A DNA stretch of 14,971 bases from an uncultured Fidelibacterota bacterium (lineage in GTDB: Bacteria; Fidelibacterota; Marinisomatia; Marinisomatales; UBA1611), in assembly GCA_937893835.1 (NCBI GenBank), contig CALCSS010000236.1, positions 1 to 14,971 of the forward strand, in the 5' to 3' direction. Of the stretch, positions 5,377 to 13,613 are shown piece by piece. Every line of letters begins with the position of its first letter. Position 1 is the stretch's first letter. The translations under genes were made by a program, and so were the position numbers. The notes below the pieces were generated by a model that saw only the letters and a program-made list of their open reading frames with translations, was not told the origin of the DNA and ran no database searches.

Positions 5377-6165
5377 ATGAGAAATATAATAATATATATG
5401 GTCATTCTGTCTGTCATCACTCCAATGAAAGGGGATGGTCTGCAGTTATTTGGCTCAAAAAAGACTTCAGAAAAAGCAAGTAGTAATAAGAGCGAAGAGC
5501 GTAGAACAAATGATGAAATGACCGAAGATTACTCAAGCACTGAGGTTACAGCGAGGAAGAACATTGAATCGGTAATACCGGTAAAACGTGTTCCAAATGG
5601 TTGGGTCTTTCGTGATGAACTTCTGGCACCATGGGAGTCAAATTTACCAGCGGTCCTCTCCATTATTCCAGATACAACGGTTGAAGTGGTATACCATGAT
5701 GACAATAGGACCACTCGTGAAGGATTTGTCCTTCCGATCAAAAGAGCATCTGTAGAATTCCAATACACCTCAAGATTGACGCATGAATTGATCATGCTTG
5801 AATTTGTTAACGTTGATTTCATTTACAGTACCACAAATAATAATGATTCACATTTTATCCTTGAGGGAATAACTAAGAAAATAAAATTGAAAGATACTGG
5901 CTTTCCGCAATTAGCCTCTTCCGATATCATAAAACATAAAGTGCTGATGGAATATGGAACTCCAAAGGAATTTGATGGTGTGTGGCATATTTATGAAGAT
6001 AATACTTCAACATACAAGGTTCGTGAGTTGGATGAGCGGAACATAAAGGTTGAATTAAAGAGTCTCAAGGTGGTGGACAAACTGGAGAAGGCGATTGATG
6101 ACACCTATTCAAAACAAGGTATCGAATATAAAAAACGTTTGATGGTCCAAGGTATAGACATATAA
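5377..6165 (+). CDS. Exported protein of unknown function, paired with an Omp85 barrel
   Basis: The 262-residue product begins MRN followed by a hydrophobic segment (about 4-16), then MKGDG, consistent with a cleaved signal peptide. A polar, Ser/Glu/Lys-rich stretch follows (about 27-60). From about residue 65 to 255 there is a folded-looking region with alternating beta patterns: GWVFRDELLAPWES, a VEVVYHDD strand, VEFQYTSRL, then MEYGTPKEFDGVWHIYED. There are no cysteines and no catalytic motif that I can name. The last 40 residues are rich in lysine and may be helical. It ends three bases before the Omp85 gene, so the two are very likely co-transcribed and the protein probably acts in the periplasm with that barrel. 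The start has no strong ribosome binding site; a weak TTGCCA-15-TATCAT pair (5332-5358) may be its promoter. Confidence 0.75.
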   Translation: MRNIIIYMVILSVITPMKGDGLQLFGSKKTSEKASSNKSEERRTNDEMTEDYSSTEVTARKNIESVIPVKRVPNGWVFRDELLAPWESNLPAVLSIIPDTTVEVVYHDDNRTTREGFVLPIKRASVEFQYTSRLTHELIMLEFVNVDFIYSTTNNNDSHFILEGITKKIKLKDTGFPQLASSDIIKHKVLMEYGTPKEFDGVWHIYEDNTSTYKVRELDERNIKVELKSLKVVDKLEKAIDDTYSKQGIEYKKRLMVQGIDI

Positions 6166-6168
6166 TCT

Positions 6169-7467
6169 GTGTTAAAGAATATTTTTGAAAGAAGGCCTTT
6201 CTTGGGCCTTTTTTTATTTCTACCATGCTCAATATTATTGAGTGACACTCCGTATAAACCAATTATTTCAACTATTGAGGTAAGAGGCAATACTAAAACA
6301 CAGGACTATGTTCTCATACGAGAGATTCTTCATCCTATAAACAATCCTCTTGATAGTATAATTGTGATTGAAGATAGAAATCGTCTTGACAACTTAGGTC
6401 TTTTTAGTGAGTCCACTTGGCAAGTAGTTCCTCTCGAAGATGGTACAGCAAAATTAGTTTTTGTGGTCACTGAATCAATACATAGAACTCCTCCACTGGC
6501 ATTGCCTACATACAATGAAGATACAGGATGGTCACTGGCTGGTGGATGGGTCATTAATAACTTTAGAGGTAGAAATCAATTTTTGGCTTTGGGGGGCAGT
6601 ATTGGTGGTGAGAACACCTATGGCATAAGTTTTAATGATCCTTGGATGTTTGGTGATCATATATCACTATTATTGAACATTGGTCGTACCATATCTGGCC
6701 ATAGGTTTTTAGATAGAACATTAGATGTAAATAGTTTATACGTCAATTTGGGAAAATGGTTTGGAAAGACCATTAAAACCTCATTAGGTATTGAACTAGA
6801 AACAAAACTTCTTGAGAATGACCAAAATGAGGATAGATTTTTCTACATTGGTGGCACTGGGACGTTGAAATACGATACTAGGGATATCTATTGGAATCCA
6901 GGTAAAGGCGTTCTATTCAGTCAAGACATATACCACAGAGAAGGGATCGAGCCTAAAGATTGGCGAATCACATTATGGACCCAGTCTTTCTCTTGGTATA
7001 TGAAGTTCAATAAAAAAGGGAAGAAACGTGTTCTCGCATTCAATACTACCCTTAATACCAAGTTAGGTGACAAGGATGATCTTTGGCTTGATTATTTTGG
7101 GAATTCCTCAACAATACGTGGCTGGTCATTACCTGATCCTGTTCTTTATTTTTCCAATAAAGAATCCTTCAGATTTGGCCATGAATCAGCCTTAATGTCT
7201 TTGGAACTAAGGCAAGAATTGATACCCAAGCATGCCACATCTTTTGGCACAGAATTTGGTCTTGCCATTTTAATGTTCTCTGATGTGGGTGTCATTGCAA
7301 ATGATTGGATCGATCTAAAGGATCAATTACCCATGTATGGATTGGGCGCTGGGATAAGAATACCATTCCCAATGGTAGGTGTCATAAGAGTTGATTATGG
7401 ATGGGGATATCGAGATGGATTATGGAATGCAGGGTCAATCCATTGGGGTATTGGTCAAAAGTTTTAG
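6169..7467 (+). CDS. Compact Omp85-family outer-membrane barrel with one POTRA-like domain
   Basis: The 432-residue protein starts with GTG three bases after the preceding stop. A signal peptide covers about residues 1-26. Residues about 31-102 read like one POTRA domain: IISTIEVRGNTKTQDYVL, then DRNRLDNLGLFSESTWQV and KLVFVVTE. From about 118 the rest is beta-barrel (Bac_surface_Ag): SFNDPWMFG (154-162), LKYDTRD (233-239), the Omp85 L6-type motif as STIRGW (314-319), and a closing strand HWGIGQKF ending in Phe. BamA normally has five POTRAs and TamA three, so this is neither; it resembles short Omp85 members of unclear role. It may assemble or secrete an outer-membrane or surface protein, with the co-encoded exported protein as partner. 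The role is inferred, but the family is clear. Confidence 0.85.
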   Translation: MLKNIFERRPFLGLFLFLPCSILLSDTPYKPIISTIEVRGNTKTQDYVLIREILHPINNPLDSIIVIEDRNRLDNLGLFSESTWQVVPLEDGTAKLVFVVTESIHRTPPLALPTYNEDTGWSLAGGWVINNFRGRNQFLALGGSIGGENTYGISFNDPWMFGDHISLLLNIGRTISGHRFLDRTLDVNSLYVNLGKWFGKTIKTSLGIELETKLLENDQNEDRFFYIGGTGTLKYDTRDIYWNPGKGVLFSQDIYHREGIEPKDWRITLWTQSFSWYMKFNKKGKKRVLAFNTTLNTKLGDKDDLWLDYFGNSSTIRGWSLPDPVLYFSNKESFRFGHESALMSLELRQELIPKHATSFGTEFGLAILMFSDVGVIANDWIDLKDQLPMYGLGAGIRIPFPMVGVIRVDYGWGYRDGLWNAGSIHWGIGQKF

Positions 7468-7477
7468 TTTATATCTT

Positions 7478-8071
7478 CTAAGGAAGTGGATTCTTGCTTG
7501 GGGCAAGGAGGCCACCCGATATAATGGTCTTCAATCCTTCTTCAACAGTCATGCCTGTAGGTATAGCGTCAGCCTGGGGGATCATTAAAAAAAAACCAGA
7601 TGTGGGATTGGGTGTGGTAGGTACAAAAAGATGGTAATATGGAATTCCATCCGTATTCTTAGATTCTCCACTGATAAATGCCATCGTCCATAATCCCTGT
7701 CTTGGGTATTGGATGTATACCACACCATCAAAAGCATCGGTCGTTCCTTTTGTGAAAGTATCCGTAATTTGTTTTAATGTAGTATATATCATGCTCACAA
7801 TGGGAACGCGTTTGACAATGCTTTCGCCGATGCCAAAGATCTTTCTACCTAAGAAATTCGTGACAATTAGACCTAGAATATATATCAGGACAATGGTAAG
7901 TATGATTCCTAGGCCTGGAATATCTAGTCCAAACTGTTTCAAAATTGGGCCAGACATTTTCTCAAGACTCTCAAAGAGAAACCGAATTACAATAAATGTA
8001 AGATACAATGGTAATAGCGTTGCAAGGCCAGCGAATAATTTTGACCTAATTGTTTGTGTTATCGAATTCAT
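7478..8071 (-). CDS. DUF502 family membrane protein
   Basis: The 197-residue protein has two membrane helices at about residues 12-33 and 52-74, separated by a loop with KQFGLDIPGLG. A soluble C-terminal half carries the DUF502 hallmark LFVPTTPNPTSGFF (148-161), preceded by GESIVKRVPIVSMIYTTLKQ (82-101), also typical. DUF502 proteins are widespread but have no settled biochemical role. Length is usual for the family. It is the last gene of the minus-strand group and lies 46 bases after ogt. It converges on the Omp85 gene with only ten bases between the stops and no terminator visible there. Confidence 0.93.
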   Translation of the reverse strand: MNSITQTIRSKLFAGLATLLPLYLTFIVIRFLFESLEKMSGPILKQFGLDIPGLGIILTIVLIYILGLIVTNFLGRKIFGIGESIVKRVPIVSMIYTTLKQITDTFTKGTTDAFDGVVYIQYPRQGLWTMAFISGESKNTDGIPYYHLFVPTTPNPTSGFFLMIPQADAIPTGMTVEEGLKTIISGGLLAPSKNPLP

Positions 8072-8117
8072 GATATGGTAAAGTTAATTGACCTGATATT
8101 CTATTGAAAGATGCTCT

Positions 8118-8597
8118 TTATTGAGCGATGTGTCTTCCTTCATGTCTGAGTAGATAAGATTTTTTCTCTAGTCCGCCTGTATATCCTCCCAGCGAACCAT
8201 TTGATGATATAATTCTGTGACAAGGGATAATTATGGGTATTGGGTTCTTTGAATTCGCTGTGCCTACTGCTCTTGTTGCCTTGTCATTACCTGACATCCT
8301 TGCGATCTCCTTATAAGAGGCGGTCTTACCATATCCTATTTTTTTTACTTGTAGTAGTACTGTCTTATAAAAGGGTGGTAAATCCAATTGTATAGGAACC
8401 ATAAATGATTTCCGAGTGCCATCAAAGTATTCAATGATCTCTTTTGATGCTTGTTTTGAAATACGAGAGGAATTTTTTGGATTGTTTTTTCTTTTTTGTG
8501 AAGATTCACTTATGAATTGAATCTTACATACAAAATCATTATTTGTATGTATTTCCAATATTCCGATTGGAGTATTGATCAGGGAAATGTCATTCAT
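8118..8597 (-). CDS. ogt: Methylated-DNA--protein-cysteine S-methyltransferase (O6-alkylguanine repair)
   Basis: This suicide enzyme removes alkyl groups from O6-guanine onto its own cysteine. The 159 residues include the active-site PCHR with C126 in IIIPCHRII, the arginine finger and recognition region RAVGTAN (109-115), YGKTASYKEIA (89-99) at the start of the DNA-binding helix-turn-helix, and GGYTGGLEKK (137-146). The N-terminal ribonuclease-like half is short and degenerate, as in Ogt-type proteins lacking an AdaA-like zinc domain. The ATG lies eight bases inside the end of the EamA gene, so translation is probably coupled. The symbol follows the Ogt/MGMT architecture; some annotations would call it adaB or mgt. 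Confidence 0.94.
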   Translation of the reverse strand: MNDISLINTPIGILEIHTNNDFVCKIQFISESSQKRKNNPKNSSRISKQASKEIIEYFDGTRKSFMVPIQLDLPPFYKTVLLQVKKIGYGKTASYKEIARMSGNDKATRAVGTANSKNPIPIIIPCHRIISSNGSLGGYTGGLEKKSYLLRHEGRHIAQ

Positions 8598-9462
8598 GGA
8601 AATTTATCAAGACAGCCCCAAATATGACGGATATACCACCAATAATAGACATAGTTGTTAATGCCTCGTCAAGAAATACCCACCCTAGAGTAGTGGCCAT
8701 AAGAGGTGGGAAAAAGGCAATGTATGATATCTGTGACATAGACAGATGGGAGTATAGCCAAATATAAATGAACCAGGCAATCAATGAACCAGGAATTGTT
8801 AAATATATCAAAGCAAAGATATTGTAATTGCTCCAGATCATTTGCTGATCGTTCTCGATGAAGTAAGATACGGATAAGAGGATGATTCCCGCCATTAATT
8901 GGCTTACTGAATTAATATGTAATGATGAAACTATCTGATTATATTTTTTCAAATACACGCTAGGATAGGAGGCGATTATTACCGCGAGAATCACCAGCAC
9001 AACACCTATGGTGACATTCTCTCCTGAAAGGTTGATGCTTTCAATTAATATGGATGCTGCGCCAATAGATCCCAATGCCAGACTGAGGACCTTTTTTTTT
9101 GTCAATATTTCATTTGGTAACATAAAATAGGAGAAAAGTGCAACTGTAAGAGGGAATCCTGACCAAATGATCGAAGAAAGACTGGAGTAGATGTACTGAG
9201 TTGCCCAGTATGTCAAACCATAACTAATTGCAAGGTTCAAAACGCCAAATTGAAAATAGATTCGCAAGGCCGGTTTTGAAAAAGGAGGGTAGTTCTTTTG
9301 AAAAAATATGATGATCCATAAAATAGATCCAGCTAAGAGGAATCTCATCCCTGAACCAAAAAAAGGAGGAGTTCCGTTTGTGAGGCTCTTTTTTAATATG
9401 AACCAGGTGCTGCCCCATATCAAACATAGTAATATGTAACTAAAAAGGACTTTAGGTCTCAT
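8590..9462 (-). CDS. EamA-family (drug/metabolite superfamily) transporter
   Basis: The 290-residue protein has ten hydrophobic helices in two five-helix EamA halves, beginning LFSYILLCLIWGSTWF (residues 6-21), the characteristic family start. The second half opens around GVVLVILAVIIASYPSVYLKK. Another family signature is the helix ending near the C-terminus, MATTLGWVFLDEAL. Members export or exchange small metabolites and amino acids across the inner membrane; the substrate cannot be read from sequence. Its ATG (9462-9460) lies immediately at the end of the T-tract of the secF terminator, so the upstream stem also holds the only purine-rich site (AGGGG). It is followed by ogt with an eight-base overlap. 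Confidence 0.93.
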   Translation of the reverse strand: MRPKVLFSYILLCLIWGSTWFILKKSLTNGTPPFFGSGMRFLLAGSILWIIIFFQKNYPPFSKPALRIYFQFGVLNLAISYGLTYWATQYIYSSLSSIIWSGFPLTVALFSYFMLPNEILTKKKVLSLALGSIGAASILIESINLSGENVTIGVVLVILAVIIASYPSVYLKKYNQIVSSLHINSVSQLMAGIILLSVSYFIENDQQMIWSNYNIFALIYLTIPGSLIAWFIYIWLYSHLSMSQISYIAFFPPLMATTLGWVFLDEALTTMSIIGGISVIFGAVLINFHE

Positions 9463-9493
9463 AAAAAATGCCCCTAGGAGATCATAGGGGCAT
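9463..9493 (-). terminator. Intrinsic terminator after secF, abutting the EamA start codon
   Basis: A perfect nine-base stem, ATGCCCCTA (9468-9476) with TAGGGGCAT (9485-9493), encloses an eight-base loop. Read on the minus strand it is followed by T residues down to 9463. It sits 25 bases after the secF stop. The downstream T-run ends at the EamA ATG (9462), so it could also act as an attenuator that hides the AGGGG sequence. Confidence 0.85.
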
Positions 9494-9517
9494 CAAGAAA
9501 AAAAATAGAAAAAATAG

Positions 9518-10441
9518 TTAACTTGTTTTGTCCATCTTAATTACAACTGGACTAGCAACAAAGATACTCGAATAAGTACCAATGATAACACCTACTATCA
9601 TCGCAAATGAGAATGTATGAATTACCTCGCCGCCTACAAGGAATAATATGAGTACTACCAAAAAGGTGGTCAATGATGTTATGATCGTCCTGCTTAATGA
9701 TTCATTGATACTTTGGTTGATCACAGATTCCATGGAAGCACCTTTTAGTGCCTTCACATTCTCACGTACTCTATCAAAGATGACAATTGTATCATTCAGG
9801 GAATATCCAACAATCGTTAAGAATGCTGCAATTACGGCTAATGATATCTCATACCCAAGAACTGAAAAAACGCCTAGAGTGATGAGCACATCATGGGTCA
9901 ATGCAGCGATAGCACCTACAGCATATTTGAATTCAAATCTGATTGATATGTATACAAGGATAAAGCCCAGTGCATAGAGCATTGCGAGAATGGCATCACC
10001 ACTTAGTTCAGCCCCTACTTTTGGTCCAACTTTGTCGATGGATAAAATAAAGTCTGTTCGTTCTTCAGGAAGGAGCTCAGGGTAAACCGTTGCAAGTTTT
10101 TCAGCAACTCTATTTGCAAATCTAGGAGGCTCATTATCGAGGCTCGCAATACGAATTGCTACATTCGTCTCATCTCCAAAGTGTTTTATCTCTTCCGTGC
10201 TAAAATCAAAATTTTGGCCATCAATGGAAACCTCTGCCAAGGCAGACCTAATTTTATTGATATCAACTGGTTCTGTAAAATTTACAGCAACCATAGTACC
10301 ACCTTTGAAGTCAATACTCAATTTGGGTCCTCCATTGATGATCAATGATGCGGCGCCAATTATGATCAGTAATGCTGATAGACAACCTGCGATGAAGGTC
10401 TTGCTCATAAAATCAATATGTGTATCTCTTACTATCCTCAT
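9518..10441 (-). CDS. secF: SecF, protein-export accessory subunit
   Basis: SecF pairs with SecD beside SecYEG and uses the proton gradient to pull translocating proteins into the periplasm. Counting from the ATG at 10441 the product is 307 residues. It has a first membrane helix at about 14-36, the periplasmic P4 region beginning SIDFKGG, the SecF signature KVGPKVGAEL and the membrane motif SLNDTIVIFDRVREN containing the conserved Asp/Arg. Five further helices make the RND-type channel half. A TTG at 10447, overlapping the secD stop as TTGA, would add two residues (MN). I favour ATG because it gives the usual MRIV start and lies two bases after the secD stop. It is transcribed together with secD and closed by the terminator at 9463-9493. 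Confidence 0.97.
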   Translation of the reverse strand: MRIVRDTHIDFMSKTFIAGCLSALLIIIGAASLIINGGPKLSIDFKGGTMVAVNFTEPVDINKIRSALAEVSIDGQNFDFSTEEIKHFGDETNVAIRIASLDNEPPRFANRVAEKLATVYPELLPEERTDFILSIDKVGPKVGAELSGDAILAMLYALGFILVYISIRFEFKYAVGAIAALTHDVLITLGVFSVLGYEISLAVIAAFLTIVGYSLNDTIVIFDRVRENVKALKGASMESVINQSINESLSRTIITSLTTFLVVLILFLVGGEVIHTFSFAMIVGVIIGTYSSIFVASPVVIKMDKTS

Positions 10442-10443
10442 AT

Positions 10444-12333
10444 TCAAATACTCAATTTTGTCAAAGTTCTATTGGATACATAGGCATTGAAGATAGTCCG
10501 TGTGATGAAAACGGCAGTGAACATACTAATTAGGATTCCCCAGAATAATACAGTTGCAAATCCTTTGATCGGGCCCGTGCCAAATTGGTACAATACTAGC
10601 GATGCGATAAGAGTCGTTACATTCGCATCAATGATAGTAGTAAGTGCTCGGTCATAGCCAGAGTCAATAGCTGCCTTAGGAGTCTTTCCTTTTCGTAGTT
10701 CTTCTCTGATTCTTTCAAAGATTATGACATTTGCGTCAATGGACATCCCAACTGTTAGTATGAGTCCAGCTATGCCAGGAAGTGTCAGGGTCGCTTGCAA
10801 TGATGCTAGGACTGCTAGGACGAGCAAAATATTCCAGATCAAGGCAAAGTCAGCCACTGTGCCAGCTAATTTGTAATAGACCAACATAAATAATAAAACA
10901 GATGCAAGTCCAATAAGAACGGCTTGAGTGCCTTGTGATATAGAGTCAGCACCGAGGCTTGGACCTACAATGCGTTCTTCAATGATATTTACTGGAGCAG
11001 GCAATGCACCAGCTCTTAGGATGATAGCGAGGTCCTTTGCCTCATTCAAATCAGCGAACCCTTCAATCTGTGTTCTACCACCAGGAATCTTTTCTCTAAT
11101 TGAGGGAGCCATATGTACCTTTTGATCTAGAACAATAGCAATTCTCTCTCCAACATTTGCGCCTGTAACACGCGACCAAGTTCTTGATCCCTCTGAATTC
11201 ATAGCGAGTGACACTACTGGCTGTCCAGCAGAGCCTCCACCCAATGATCCGAGATCGGCCCGTGCCTCATCAACAATTCCGCCCGTTAGTTCGGGTTTTT
11301 TTTCAAGATAATACAGGCGGTAGTATTTTTCGGGGGCATTTGTTACTACTGCCTCAGACTGCTGACTTAATAGGAACTGTCCATTCGCATTCTCTAAAGT
11401 TGATCTTACCTCTTCACGGTCCAATAGTTTTTTGAATGCATATAAATTTTTCTCTTCAATGCCCATATCACCAGGTATTGCTGAAAGTAGTCCTGAAAAG
11501 GGTGCTTCTAGGAAAATATCATCAACTGTATTTTCCTTTTCAGTTGATTCATCGACAATGGTCTCTGTATCACCAAAAAGTTCTGATACCGTTGTAGAAC
11601 CATCGTCCTTATTACTTTCATCTGTTTTCTTTGTATCTTGTTTTAGGGTGCTTGCTAGAGTCTCATCGCCTTTTAAGGCATTATCTAATTGAGTGATTAC
11701 CTCATTGGTCACAGCAATATTTTTTACCAGATAAAATTCAAGTAATGCTGTGCTTTGGAGCAATGCTCGAGCTCTTTCTGAATCTTGTATTCCTGCTAAT
11801 TCAACTACTATGCGATGGTTGCCCTGCTTTTGGATGGTGGGCTCAGATACTCCAAATTGATCAACACGATTTTGAAGAATTTCCAAAACACGGTTGATTG
11901 CATCATCTGCCTCATCATTCAGTGCTGTCATTATTTGCTCCAAAGATGCGCCATATTCATGGTAGTAACGAGATAGTTTTATCCCATCCGTCTTTACATT
12001 TTCTTCGAATACACTAAAAAAGTCTTGATTCTGACCTGATGATCGGTCTTTTGCATCATTGATTAGATTCTCAAGGCGATCATCCTTGATCGATGCAAGG
12101 TTACTGACCAACATAGGGATATCAGCCTCGAGTACAATGTACATGCCACCCTTGAGGTCCAAGCCCTGCCTTATGATGCGTGATTCCGTTTTTTCTAGTT
12201 CACCTGAGGTGCGCAGCTCTTCTTTCTTCTCCTCGGACATATTCTCATATTCCCAAGTAGGTTGTAGCGCATAGATCGCCCAAGCGAGGATGATCCCAAT
12301 GATCAAATATCTAGGTGTTAAACTTTTTTGCAT
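10444..12333 (-). CDS. secD: SecD, protein-export accessory subunit
   Basis: This is the larger partner of SecF, 629 residues. It has one N-terminal helix (about 8-25), a long periplasmic P1 head and a C-terminal RND-type membrane part from about 470. Landmarks are QGLDLKGGMYIVLE (56-69), RVDQFGVSEPTIQ (156-168), ELTGGIVDEARAD (348-360), RAGALPAPVNIIEE (440-453), VGPSLGADSI (456-465) and MSIDANVIIFERIREE (530-545). An acidic, Ser/Thr-rich insertion at about 232-275 (rich in D, E, K, T) enlarges the P1 region. Apart from this insertion it is a normal SecD. It has its own probable promoter, 12370-12399, and its stop is followed within three bases by secF. Confidence 0.98.
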   Translation of the reverse strand: MQKSLTPRYLIIGIILAWAIYALQPTWEYENMSEEKKEELRTSGELEKTESRIIRQGLDLKGGMYIVLEADIPMLVSNLASIKDDRLENLINDAKDRSSGQNQDFFSVFEENVKTDGIKLSRYYHEYGASLEQIMTALNDEADDAINRVLEILQNRVDQFGVSEPTIQKQGNHRIVVELAGIQDSERARALLQSTALLEFYLVKNIAVTNEVITQLDNALKGDETLASTLKQDTKKTDESNKDDGSTTVSELFGDTETIVDESTEKENTVDDIFLEAPFSGLLSAIPGDMGIEEKNLYAFKKLLDREEVRSTLENANGQFLLSQQSEAVVTNAPEKYYRLYYLEKKPELTGGIVDEARADLGSLGGGSAGQPVVSLAMNSEGSRTWSRVTGANVGERIAIVLDQKVHMAPSIREKIPGGRTQIEGFADLNEAKDLAIILRAGALPAPVNIIEERIVGPSLGADSISQGTQAVLIGLASVLLFMLVYYKLAGTVADFALIWNILLVLAVLASLQATLTLPGIAGLILTVGMSIDANVIIFERIREELRKGKTPKAAIDSGYDRALTTIIDANVTTLIASLVLYQFGTGPIKGFATVLFWGILISMFTAVFITRTIFNAYVSNRTLTKLSI

Positions 12334-12369
12334 TTAAAAATCTACATATATACTTTAAAAAAGCCGGTG

Positions 12370-12399
12370 AATATACTCTTTCGATTCTCTGGGTGGCAA
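12370..12399 (-). promoter_or_regulatory. Probable secDF promoter
   Basis: On the minus strand TTGCCA (12399-12394) and TATATT (12375-12370) are 18 bases apart, giving transcription from near 12363, about 30 bases before the secD ATG. It lies within the short gap after kbl, so secDF can be expressed independently of tdh-kbl. No clear terminator is seen in the gap. Confidence 0.45.
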
Positions 12400-12416
12400 G
12401 AAAACAGACATATAAT

Positions 12417-13613
12417 TTAAATTTTTATGATTCCCAATTTTTCACCAACTTTGGCAAATGAATTTACTGCATGGTCTAAATGTCTCTTGGTCATGGCAGC
12501 AGAGATCTGCACACGAATCCTAGCCTTGCCCTTTGGTACAACAGGGAAATAAAAACCGATCACATAGATACCTTCCTTTAACATCTCATTTGCCATCTCT
12601 TGTGCTAATACTGATTCATACAGCATGATAGGGACGATGGGATGCTCACCATTTAGGATCTCAAAGCCAATCTTTGACATCTTTTCTCTAAAGTATGCGG
12701 TATTTTTCTCCAGTTTGTCTCTAAGTGCGGTTGTGGATGAAAGCATTTTAAATACCTTAATACCAGCTGCTACGATCGCGGGCGCCACAGTATTTGAAAA
12801 TAAATAGGGTCGAGATCTTTGTCTTAAAAGCTCTATGATCTCTTTTCTTCCAGTGGTAAAACCTCCAGAGGCTCCTCCCAAAGCTTTACCAAGAGTGGAT
12901 GTGAATATGTCAATCCTTTTCATAACATTGTGATGTTCGCCTGAGCCACGACCAGTTTGGCCAATGAATCCAGTGGCGTGGCTATCATCAACCATGACCA
13001 TTGCATCATATTTTTTTGCTAATTGAGTGATCTTGTCAAGTTTTGCAATATAACCATCCATTGAAAAGACACCATCTGTAGCGATCAGTCGGATCCTTGA
13101 ATTTTGAGCTTGCTTGAGTTTGTCCTCAAGATCATTCATGTCGCTATTTTGATATCTAAATCTTTTTGCCTTACAAAGTCTTATGCCATCGATGATGGAT
13201 GCATGGTTCAATGAGTCAGATATCACCGCATCTTTCTCACCCAAGATTGTCTCAAACAATCCACCATTAGCATCAAAACAAGATGTATATAGAATAGTAT
13301 CATCTGTTTCAAAGAACTTGGAGATCTCATTCTCCAGTTCCTTATGAAGATCTTGAGTTCCACAAATAAATCGGACTGAGGCCATTCCAAAACCGTGGTC
13401 ATCCATAGCAGATTTGGCAGCATCTATCACATCCGGATGATTCGCAAGACCAAGATAATTATTAGCACAGAAATTCAACACGCCCTTGCCATCTTTGGTC
13501 TTTATTTCAACACTCTGAGGAGTTGTCAAGGTCCTTTCGTTTTTATATAGGCCTTCTGATTTGATCTCGGCTATAATATTATTATAATGATCTATATTGT
13601 TTTCCATTACCAT
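12417..13613 (-). CDS. kbl: 2-amino-3-ketobutyrate CoA ligase (glycine C-acetyltransferase)
   Basis: This PLP enzyme splits 2-amino-3-ketobutyrate with CoA into glycine and acetyl-CoA, completing threonine breakdown begun by Tdh. The product is 398 residues, the family's usual length, with NFCANNYLGLANHP at 47-60 as in E. coli Kbl. PLP-site features are DSLNHASIIDG (133-143), VDDSHATGF (208-216) with the cofactor-contacting Asp and His, and the Schiff-base lysine K243 in TSTLGKALGG (238-247). The C-terminus is complete. The ATG at 13613 sits seven bases inside tdh; a second ATG at 13607 overlaps the tdh stop as TAATG and is equally possible, giving 396 residues. Either way translation is coupled to tdh, so the two steps are made together, which helps channel an unstable intermediate. 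Confidence 0.97.
   Translation of the reverse strand: MVMENNIDHYNNIIAEIKSEGLYKNERTLTTPQSVEIKTKDGKGVLNFCANNYLGLANHPDVIDAAKSAMDDHGFGMASVRFICGTQDLHKELENEISKFFETDDTILYTSCFDANGGLFETILGEKDAVISDSLNHASIIDGIRLCKAKRFRYQNSDMNDLEDKLKQAQNSRIRLIATDGVFSMDGYIAKLDKITQLAKKYDAMVMVDDSHATGFIGQTGRGSGEHHNVMKRIDIFTSTLGKALGGASGGFTTGRKEIIELLRQRSRPYLFSNTVAPAIVAAGIKVFKMLSSTTALRDKLEKNTAYFREKMSKIGFEILNGEHPIVPIMLYESVLAQEMANEMLKEGIYVIGFYFPVVPKGKARIRVQISAAMTKRHLDHAVNSFAKVGEKLGIIKI

Noticed and set aside
12361..12400. A terminator after kbl (CCGGC followed by TTTTTT on the minus strand)
   Set aside because: No convincing stem can be formed with the GC-rich part; only three base pairs match.
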